Of a stretch of DNA of 64,000 bases, positions 20,885-28,850 are shown in pieces (the stretch's first letter is position 1; the number at the start of each line of letters is the position of its first letter). A program made the translations under genes and the position numbers. Source of the stretch: Saposhnikovia divaricata (Eukaryota; Streptophyta; Magnoliopsida; Apiales; Apiaceae); assembly GCA_036435485.1 (NCBI GenBank), contig JAZHRN010000139.1:5084001-5148000 (forward strand). The letters are read 5' to 3'. Below the pieces are notes generated by a model. The model was not told where the DNA came from. It searched no databases and saw nothing but the letters and a program-made list of their open reading frames with translations.

Positions 20885-21271
20885 ATGTTCCCCTGGAGCT
20901 TAACCATTAATGGCGAAACCATTAGACTTAGTGATGAAGACTTCTTCACTAGGATAAGAGATCTAGCATGTCTAGATATCAATAACAACAGAATAGATCG
21001 ACTTAGAGAATTCTACGTCAGTCTAGAAACAATGAAAGAACAACATGGTAGGTTCTATATTTGGAACAGTCAAGAAATTGACGGTCTAAAAAACCATATT
21101 GGTAGCTTTATTGATGAAGCTAGCGATGCTTGTCATGCCTTTTGTTTTTTAAAAACAAAAAGTAAAGTAATTTATCAAATAATTACTTATACAATTGGCA
21201 AGTTTACTTGCTTAAACTGTCAACTTAATTTATCCGCAACTTGGTATCAAAGCCTTGGTATAATCTTTTAA
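20885..21271 (+). CDS. Leader ORF (ORF VII-like), 128 codons
   Basis: The frame starts at the ATG at 20885; a longer upstream reading begins with TTG. It runs through the primer site and stops just before the ORF I start. The first 80 or so residues look protein-like (acidic, with a WSLTINGETIRLSDEDFF block); the last 45 are read from leader DNA. It occupies the place of the small dispensable ORF VII of caulimoviruses. Fragments recur at 1-160 and, inverted, at 22187-22260. Whether it is translated is unknown. Confidence 0.55.
   Translation: MFPWSLTINGETIRLSDEDFFTRIRDLACLDINNNRIDRLREFYVSLETMKEQHGRFYIWNSQEIDGLKNHIGSFIDEASDACHAFCFLKTKSKVIYQIITYTIGKFTCLNCQLNLSATWYQSLGIIF
21242..21254 (+). promoter_or_regulatory. 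tRNA-Met primer-binding site (block C)
   Basis: TGGTATCAAAGCC, one mismatch from the canonical site in block B, about 20 nt before the ORF I ATG. Confidence 0.85.
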
Positions 21272-21272
21272 A

Positions 21273-21462
21273 ATGAATCTTTTAAAAGAAAAAGGCAAAG
21301 AGATTGATGATCCTCAGACTTCTGATGATAATCAAGATTTTGAAATCGAGTTTTCCGAAAACGAAAAAGGATTTCAAGGAAGTTTTCTGGTAAAACAAGA
21401 AACGCTTTCAAAAATCAAGAATTTGAAACTTGATCTAAAGAAAGAAAAAATATTTAGAATCC
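21273..21462 (+). pseudogene. ORF I movement protein, N-terminal fragment (block C)
   Basis: The first 62 or so codons match block B ORF I, with an extra two-residue Gly-Lys insertion near the start. The sequence then jumps at about 21462 into ORF V DNA in the opposite orientation. Confidence 0.9.
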
Positions 21463-22186
21463 CAATTCTTCTCGATCTTGTGGACTGTACTTCATAGGTT
21501 TGACCTTGATTAATGTCTGTGGATCTCTGAGCTTGATGCTTCCTTTCATCCATTGCTTAGTCTTTTTAGGATCTAAGGGATTTTTAGAGCATACTGAATC
21601 TAATAATCTTTCGATTATAGATTTCTTTTCTATGTCTAGAATCAAATTCTTACGAATAAAATTCAATTCTTTAAATTTTTCTAAACTCTCCTTCCCCCTT
21701 TTTAAAAGTTGAATTTTATTAGGGCTGATGTTTATAGCTTCTGGCTGACGAGTCTTAGACTTTTTCTTCATTGATTCAAGGAAGTCTTTAACTCCAATTT
21801 TTTTAGCTATAATCAATTTTTTGACATATACTTTTTCACCTGAAAGAGTTAAAATAATATGATCCGGGTGTTGAGTAAATGGTCCATATAAGTTTAGAAA
21901 ATTATTGCCTAGAATAAGGTCTACACCTGATTCCTGCTGATAGATTGTAGGAATATGAAATATTTCTCCTGCAATCATTATATCAAGGTTTTTACATACC
22001 TTTGTAATAGTAATGGAACTATTATCTGCTATACTTACCTGTATAGGCTTTTCTGCATTAACCCAATGTTCTTCTGGGATAACGTATTTACTTGCTAAGC
22101 ACAGACTTGCACCTGTATCAACATAGCAATGTAATTCTATCTTTTTATATCCTTCAAAATTCAAGATACCGGGGATATAAATAGTT
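21463..22186 (-). pseudogene. ORF V fragment: protease and start of RT (block D)
   Basis: About 240 codons from the IYIPGILNF region, through the protease active site (YVDTGAS), to just before the RT core (SPQDREE). Both ends are rearrangement junctions: leader DNA at 22187 and ORF I DNA at 21462. The start and the RT/RNase H are missing. Confidence 0.9.
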
Positions 22187-22923
22187 CATCACTAAGTCTA
22201 ATGGTTTCGCCATTAATGGTTAAGCTCCAGGGGAACATTACTGACCTTCGATTATTGCTAATCATGATCAAATTTAAATATATAAAAGATTTATATAAAT
22301 TTATTTAAAACAGGGTTTTTGAGTTTTACCAGGCCTTTCAAATGATCTGTATCTGTTCGGTGATTATCTGATCTCTAAAACTTCGATTCTTCTTTTAAAT
22401 CTTCTGGATTTTTATTCTTTGTCTTCAATCCTATGAGCGGCGTTTCCCTAACGGCCACCTGCCTCAGCGGTACTCCCTGTGCTCCAAGCGGACTCCAGAA
22501 TAACAAGAATATAACCAAGATTTATAAAAAGAAAAGACTTTTTATTGATTAAGATAATATGTACAGATATAGACTCATTATGAGCCTGTTTACACTCGTA
22601 ACCCCGTAGGGTTTTTACTCACACATTCCTATGAGGACTCTTGATTTTGCATACAGAGTAGTTTCTATGAAAATTTTCGATGTCCTAAACTGAAAGAAGA
22701 ACTCGCCTTTTATAGCACAAGGTCGAGGATCTGTACAAACTTGAATTATTGTAAAGCAGATGCTTTTTCTAAAGTAGATTCCATATGTTTCCTCCTTTAG
22801 CTAAAATTGATGCTTTACCTGACAAAAGTAGATGCCCTTGCCTTTATTAAAGTAAATGCTTTACTTTTCATAAAGTATATTCCTTTACTTTAACTTTACT
22901 TTAATAAAGTAGATTCTTCTACT
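22187..22923 (-). promoter_or_regulatory. Block D leader, poly(A) signal and 35S-like promoter
   Basis: On the minus strand, TATAAAA at 22708-22714 (GCTATAAAAGG) and AATAAA at 22541-22546 show the same spacing as in block C. The leader continues to about 22187 and includes the start of the ORF VII-like frame. Between the TATA box and ORF VI lie many ACTTTA/AAAGTA repeats (about 22750-22925). Confidence 0.75.
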
Positions 22924-24549
22924 TTAATCCTCCACCTTTGCTTTTCCAGCAACTTTAGACAACTTGTCTTCTTCTTCTTTAGTGGTAGGTCCGCATATTT
23001 CACAATTAAGTAAAATGCCAAACTTCTGCATTTCCTTTTGCTTCCTTTTGCAAAAGTTTTCTTTGTGGGATCCAACAACATCTTTGTGTAATAATTCCTT
23101 TCTGAATGCCACAATTTTGCTGTAATCATCTTCACTTAGTCCCTGATGGGAATATGACGTCATTAACGCATTAAGTCTTGTGAGATTAACTTTTAACTTG
23201 TCGTCTCGCTTGATGCTGAATAATTTATTGATTAGAATCAATAATTTTTGTTCAGCAAGTTCCCTTAAATCTTTCTTCTCCAAGGTTGGCTCCATAGCTT
23301 GGCTTGGGGAATAGATTCTTTCCTTCGCAGCTCCAACCTGTAAATAATGAAAAGGTTGATCTGGAGGACAGTCATATTCTTCTTCATTTTCCCAACTGAT
23401 GATTGTGCTGGTAGTTTTGATGAAGATGTCGGTTTCTGGATTTTTAAGATAATTTTTCTTAAAAACCTTGATTGCATTTCTAAATTCTTTAGGGAACTTA
23501 GAAATTTCCAGGAGATTACTAGCTGGATAAATTTGAGCTAATAACCCGTATCGGTATGCCTCATATACCATTTCTGGATTGGCATTAGGATAGAAGTTGA
23601 AGTAACTAACATTCTTCTTGTCTGTTGTGAAGTAATGTTCGTCAACAAACTCCTTTTCAGTAGCTGCTCTTCCCGTTCGATAAAGATAATTGAACTTTCC
23701 ATAGGTAGTTTCAATGGTATCCTCATCGGTTTGAATCAACACTCCTTGTTGTTTCTTCGGGATGGTTCCTAAAACAATTTTGTTAGAGGACTTGTTTTGA
23801 GTTATGGCCTCTGCATATGTTGGACGTAGTGCTTCCGCAGAACTAATCAACTGAAGAGGTGACTTGAACTCTTTTTTAGTATACATATCTGCTGCTACTT
23901 TTGCTTCAACAAATGATTTATACTTTTTGTGCTTGATTCCTGAGAAACCTTTAACTGCCTTATCAACAATGTCCCATGTGGTGTAAATACCTGCATTAGA
24001 ACCATTGAACACAACATAATAGGCTTTTGGGGCCTTATATCCGATGGGAAATACTGAAGTTTGATCTTCAGGTTTATTAGGGATTGGAATTCCCCCGTTA
24101 GGCCTTAGATTTAAATCAGAAGGCTTGACTAACGTTGTTGAGGTCTGTACCTCTGACTGGATTTTTGGTAAACCCACAACCTTCAACGGATTTGTTGAAT
24201 CTTTACCAGGAGCCGTTTGCTCTGGATTAGTTTGTACTTCACTTATTGCTAAGGAAGGTGTACAAATAACCTTTTGTTGCAAGGAATAATCCTTGGTTTG
24301 GATTTTTGCCAAATCCACAGGCGTTAACGGATTTGATGTGCCTTTACCGGTAGCCGTTTGCTCCGGGCTAGTTTCAGATCTGTTCATTGATGAAGAAGGT
24401 TCTGAAATTACCTTTTGCTATTCGGGAAGTGAATACTTCCTTACATATTCTAGCTCTGCACGAACTAGTTGTAATTCTTCTTGAACAAGTTTGAATTTCT
24501 TCAAGAGGATAGCTTCTTTTAGCTCTAGTTGTTCTATGGAAGTGTCCAT
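22924..24549 (-). pseudogene. ORF VI transactivator, mosaic of two lineages, one nonsense codon (block D)
   Basis: ATG at 24549, with TAG at codon 44 (24418-24420) where blocks B and C have CAG. The next in-frame ATG (24387) opens 487 codons. Residues up to about 150 are nearly identical to block B. From the LNLRPNGG block onward the protein is only moderately similar: the viroplasmin motif reads YYVVFNGSNAGIYTTW, and most core residues differ while length and order are kept. The C-terminus has CEIC, parallel to CQYC in block C. The abrupt change of similarity marks recombination between two related viruses. Confidence 0.9.
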
Positions 24550-24693
24550 AGTTTTTCTCAAAGAAAGAGATTATATATATATATATATATATAGAGCAAA
24601 CAAGGCTCTTTGATCTATTAAAAGATCGTTGGTATAGAGAGGTGTTTAGGTGTTATTGTGGTTTGGTGTGATTTTTCTTCTCTCAAACCCCTC

Positions 24694-24702
24694 GTATTTA
24701 TA
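24694..24702 (-). promoter_or_regulatory. TATA box of ORF VI (19S-type) promoter, block D
   Basis: TATAAATAC on the minus strand at the conserved position between ORFs V and VI. An (AT)n run lies near the ORF VI ATG. Confidence 0.6.
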
Positions 24703-24766
24703 GCCAAACTTCAGGCTTTGGATTCCTGCAAAAGTAAAGATAACAAGAAATGTCATGTCATAAACT

Positions 24767-24969
24767 TTACACCTGTTTTTGCTGGAATTCTCTTGTTAAA
24801 AAATCTACTAAGCAGTTTTTAACTCCTTCGATATGTTGAACATCGAAACTGTAGCGGGATAGCCATTGTTGCCATCTCACCAATCTTCCTTGCTTATTGT
24901 CTCCCTGTAACTTAATACGAAGAAAATAAGAGAAATTTCTATTATCAGTTCTAACCAGAAATTTAACTG
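24767..24969 (-). pseudogene. ORF V C-terminal RNase H remnant (block D)
   Basis: The last 66 or so codons of ORF V match the ends of blocks B and C. The upstream part is cut at about 24969, where LINE A sequence starts without poly-A or telomere repeat. Confidence 0.88.
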
Positions 24970-25913
24970 CCCAAAACAAAAACTAACACTCTTGGGATAA
25001 AATACAAAAAGGAACAAAAGGAATCTTCATGGACCCACTGCCCACAAGCTTCAAAAGTGATCCACACACCAAAGATGAAGACCACTAGAAAAAATAACAG
25101 AGGAGAGCATGCCATCCACCAACAAAACAAAGACTTAAATTTTGAAGAGTCCCACTCGGCCAAGACTCTACAAACCTTCATACCTCCACTCGGCCACCAC
25201 CCACCATGAGCACCAAAAAACATATTAAAACAACTCTTCCAGCAATGCGACCAAAACTGAAAATAAACAATTAGAGACACCCTGCACATGGCTCCTCTTG
25301 AAGCACTAATCACCAAACAAAGAGAATCAAATCCAATTAAAATAAGGAAGGCCTCCATACCCATTCCTGGATTAAAAGCCAAAACCGGAAAAAAAGATGT
25401 CTTCAAAAAACCCACCATCCATATGCCAATCTTCAAAGACCCAAAGCAAGTAGAACATGCAAAATGAAGTCGATTGAGAAAGCAAAAAAAGAATGCAGGC
25501 CACCCACTATGGTTGTTGGCCATTAACAAGAGCTCATCTAAACAATAGAGACTTAAGAAACCAAGCACCACTTTCAAGGCCACCTGTTGATCACTAAGGA
25601 AGCAAATCGAATAATCACCTGTTGATAACCTCAAAATCCCCTTAAAAATTTCCTTGGACCCTCCAGAACACGACCCCGAGTAAAATCTCAGACACAAAGC
25701 AAACTGCTCACTGCAAAACGTCGCATAGCATGCTCTCCTCAACTCTAAATTAATATTAAAACAACCCCACGCACCCCCTGGATCGAAAGGAAAAAGAATT
25801 GCAACCAAACGCAATGAAACAGTCCCCATAAAACCAACCTCGAACTAGGGAAGAAACTTTGACATCCCATAGTTAACCCAAACCAAGAAAAACAACTCAG
25901 AGAAACTCTTCAT
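24970..25913 (-). pseudogene. Candidate LINE ORF3 (LINE A), one nonsense codon, 3' truncated
   Basis: The ATG at 25913 overlaps the ORF2 stop (TTATGAAG). After 22 codons there is a TAG, then the same frame stays open for about 285 codons to the junction. The FPFDPGG motif is at 25773-25793. A later block (CFL-DQQVALKVVLGF) reappears in a reading frame of LINE F, and another (TTFCSEQFALCL type) in LINE E. The protein is Phe/Cys/Trp-rich with hydrophobic stretches. No known domain recognised. Confidence 0.5.
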
Positions 25914-27272
25914 AAAAAATTCATGGATTTCGAAGTAATTCTCCACTCTTGCAACACTTTGCGAACTCGAATATTCTCTCGCAACTTTAGACCCATGATT
26001 TTCAATCTAATAGTATCTTCAATACTAGCAACTAGAAGATAGGCAGGTCTTCGTGAGTTCTGAAAGAGCCTCCAATTTCTTTCTTGCCACAGAAAATAAA
26101 TTAAGGCACCAAAGACCAGCTTGTTCACAATGGCTACTATACCTTTTCCTTTCCAAACAATAGCAGCCTTACCAATTAGATCTTCCCAGGAATTGTAATT
26201 AACATTACAATAGCCCTTAGACTTGAAATGCATCCATACCTCCTCACTATAATGGCACGAAAAGAACAAATGTTCCACCGAGTCCAGTTGCGAATGACAG
26301 AAAGCGCATTTAAGCTCTCTATCCGACTGCCAAGCCTCCATTCTGTCCTAAGTCATCAATTTTCGACGAATAGCCAACCACACAATGAACGAATGTTTAG
26401 GAATGGAGTTCGAAAACCAAACCAACTCATACCAATCCACCCTTGTTCCCCTAATTCGAAGATCATTCCACACAATACTAGTTTTAAACCTGGTCCTATT
26501 ATCATGTATAGACCTCCAAATCACCTCATCTTCGACATTTAGATCAATAAATGGAACTTCTGCTTGGCCATCTGATAGCTTCTCCAGAATACCTCTTGGC
26601 CACCTCCACTGGCCATTGACATGGAAATCAGCAACTTTTTCATTCCCGGATAATCCTATAGAAGTAATTTCTCTTATCGAAAAATAATTTGCTAAAGGTC
26701 CAGAAGCAGTCCAATCATCATACCAAAACCATATAGACTTCCCATTTCCTACACAATGTTTGATAAACGGACGAAGATCACCTCGAAGCCACAGAATTTT
26801 CTTCCAACTCCAAGACGCATCCCAAGGGACTTTAACCTCCCAGAAACTTCTACCCTTTAATCTATACGTATGGATCCATTTCACCCACAACGACTGCCTA
26901 TTAACAATCACACTCCAGATGTGGAACACCATTAAGGTTTTATTCCAGAGAAACAGAGGTTTTATACCCAGGCCACCTTCCGATTTAGGCATGCAAACAT
27001 CTTTCCAGGCAACCTTAGCTTTCCCTTTAGCCATATCAGCCCCTCCCCAAATAAAATTCCTAATAATTTTCTCAATTTCCTTAGAGACTGAGACCGAGAG
27101 AATAAACACCGAAGCCCAATAAACTTGCATAGAAGATAAAACCGAGATTGCTAGATGCAACCTTCCTGCAAAAGACAGCCATTTATTTTGCCATTCCAGG
27201 AGCCTCAATTGATAGAGAGAGGTAGTAATAAGAGGAACACCCAAGTACTTCACAGGCAGAGTACCTTGCCGA
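25910..27272 (-). pseudogene. LINE A ORF2, C-terminal RT and zf-RVT part
   Basis: Starts inside the RT thumb region (MKYLGVPLITTS) and continues through the plant L1 linker to the zf-RVT domain (IPKHSFIVWLAIRRKLMT, then CAFCH...HLFFSC). TAG at 26348-26350 replaces the CAG found in other copies, and the frame continues to 25910. Endonuclease and catalytic RT motifs are missing because of 5' truncation. Confidence 0.9.
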
Positions 27273-27383
27273 GGGTTTAGGGTTTTAGGGTTTAGGGTTT
27301 AGGGTTTAGGGTTTAGGGTTTAGGGGTTAGGGTTTAGGGTTTAGGGTTTAGGGTTTAGGGTTTAGGGTTTTTTTTTTTTTTTT
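27273..27383 (+). repeat. Telomere-repeat tract T1 and T16 joint
   Basis: About 13 copies of TTTAGGG, with TTTTAGGG and TTAGGGG-type variants, then 16 T, then CCGGGTAAATGAGG, the reverse complement of the 3' end of LINE B. The 5' truncation of LINE A lies directly before the tract. Confidence 0.95.
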
Positions 27384-27415
27384 CCGGGTAAATGAGGCTT
27401 AGCCTCGTGGAATTT
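27384..27415 (-). promoter_or_regulatory. Conserved LINE 3' terminal hairpin (LINE B)
   Basis: On the sense strand GAGGC-TAA-GCCTC is followed by ATTTACCCGG and poly-A. The same element, with loop CAA, ends LINEs D, E and F; LINE C has a GAGG...CCTC variant. In L1-type and related elements with stringent 3' recognition, such a hairpin is the RT binding signal (inference here). Confidence 0.7.
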
Positions 27416-27457
27416 TATAAAAAGAAATAATGTACAAATCCCTGGTCACAAAGAGAC

Positions 27458-28846
27458 TCAAGGCATAGAAGAAAAATTCCAAAGGAACAAGCTCCAAGGA
27501 ATAACAACAAATAATAAACCAACCCCCACTAACGACCCACTACAAGAGTCATACACAAACAAGGGAAAACCAAAAAAATTACAATACAACCAAAACACCC
27601 CTGTCCACTTTGTCCAAAAAGGCAGGGAATAATAAACTACAAAAAAGACACTCAGCACAAGACTAATAATGTCATCCATCCTAAAAGGAGGATAAATAGA
27701 AAAACAATCCAACTCTTTTAGGCCAGCAGGAGCACTAAAGAAACCCCAACCCCACAACTTCAACTTAAGCACGCCAAAAAATTCAGCCACTAGGTCTCTC
27801 AAGCTTCGAAATATACCAGCTACTAACACATTCCAGCTATTTTTTACCAAGAGAAAAATCCCATGAAAATGATTAACCTTGAAGGAAGCAAACCACAGAT
27901 TCGGACTAACATGCATAAAGCCCTCCAAATCTCGAAATAAGAAAAACATGAGGTGAGCACAACCTTGAAACAACAACAGCCATACACCCCAACTACCATA
28001 AAAACTTTTCACGAGCCACCCACTTACATGACTACTCTCCCTGGAACTACTACTCAAAACACAAGCACTCATACCAGCACTTGAATTTACTACCTGTACA
28101 AGCCTCATATGATTACTCACAATGCTATAACTTCGAACCCCTGGTTGAACCCTCATACGCCTTCTACAAATCCTCAAGGCATAAACCCAAACGAAGACCA
28201 CCTGGCAAATACACCACCCACCATACCAATTTTTCAAGTCACCAAAACAAAACCTACGACTAAGCTTAAAACTAAACACAAAAACAAATTTTCTGCAGGA
28301 GAGAAAATTTGCCAATTGTTTAGCTATTAAGCAGACTTTGGTACAACACACCATCCAGAAATAAATAGAATCCAAATGACCTCCATCTAGACTAAACAGA
28401 GCGAAACCAGATTTGACCAACCAAGAAAGCAATAACCCAAGGGGCCACCTGCCTCTGAAAAAAACAGGCTCTCGATGCTCGTGCATCCTGAAATTGTACC
28501 TGGAGGACGCACCCCTAGCAAGACTGAAAATAGCTCGACCACCTTGCTTCAAAAGACACACAAAGTAATCCCAATTAACAAACCAAACACTGTCAAAAAA
28601 CCCATACCAGCCCCCAGGGTCGAAATGATAAAAGCACCAGAGAAGGGACCTGAGAAAAACACCCTCACTAACGCACAAAGAATTCGACTTTCCTGTCATA
28701 CCCCCCTCTGAAAAGAAGTAATAATCAACAAGGCATTTACATACCAGCAACCTCCAACTGAATCTAAAATTAGACAAAAAATGCCACCCGAAGATAAGAA
28801 GGAGACGGAGATTAATAAAAAATCTAACCATGCACCACCAACCCAT
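27458..28846 (-). CDS. Candidate LINE ORF3 (LINE B), 462 codons
   Basis: Starts 4 nt after the ORF2 stop and stays open for 1.39 kb in the region normally called 3' UTR. It is rich in Phe, Trp, Cys, Leu and Val with several hydrophobic segments. It contains HFDPGG (about residue 75), the counterpart of FPFDPGG in the other copies. No known domain. The sense strand is A-poor, which lengthens frames by chance, so conservation across copies is the main support. Function unknown. Confidence 0.5.
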   Translation of the reverse strand: MGWWCMVRFFINLRLLLIFGWHFLSNFRFSWRLLVCKCLVDYYFFSEGGMTGKSNSLCVSEGVFLRSLLWCFYHFDPGGWYGFFDSVWFVNWDYFVCLLKQGGRAIFSLARGASSRYNFRMHEHREPVFFRGRWPLGLLLSWLVKSGFALFSLDGGHLDSIYFWMVCCTKVCLIAKQLANFLSCRKFVFVFSFKLSRRFCFGDLKNWYGGWCICQVVFVWVYALRICRRRMRVQPGVRSYSIVSNHMRLVQVVNSSAGMSACVLSSSSRESSHVSGWLVKSFYGSWGVWLLLFQGCAHLMFFLFRDLEGFMHVSPNLWFASFKVNHFHGIFLLVKNSWNVLVAGIFRSLRDLVAEFFGVLKLKLWGWGFFSAPAGLKELDCFSIYPPFRMDDIISLVLSVFFVVYYSLPFWTKWTGVFWLYCNFFGFPLFVYDSCSGSLVGVGLLFVVIPWSLFLWNFSSMP

Positions 28847-28850
28847 GAAA

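Larger units (their letters stand above)
16405..21462 (+). mobile_element. Endogenous caulimovirus block C (circularly permuted)
   Basis: Plus-strand segment running ORF V (from about codon 25), ORF VI, promoter, poly(A) signal, leader, ORF VII-like frame, primer site and the first 60 or so codons of ORF I. This order crosses the conventional genome start, so the source was a circular or terminally redundant molecule. Confidence 0.92.
21463..24969 (-). mobile_element. Endogenous caulimovirus block D (minus strand, mosaic)
   Basis: Read on the minus strand: RNase H end of ORF V, ORF VI, promoter and leader, then a jump to an N-terminal ORF V fragment. Its ORF VI is a mosaic of two virus lineages. 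The right edge at about 24969 abuts LINE A. Confidence 0.9.
24970..27272 (-). mobile_element. LINE A (L1 clade), truncated at both ends
   Basis: About 2.3 kb holding the last 450 or so codons of ORF2 and most of the ORF3 region. The 3' end is lost at the caulimovirus junction (about 24969), and the 5' end is cut in the RT domain by telomere repeat (27273). ORF3-region DNA is closely related to parts of LINEs E and F. Confidence 0.9.
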
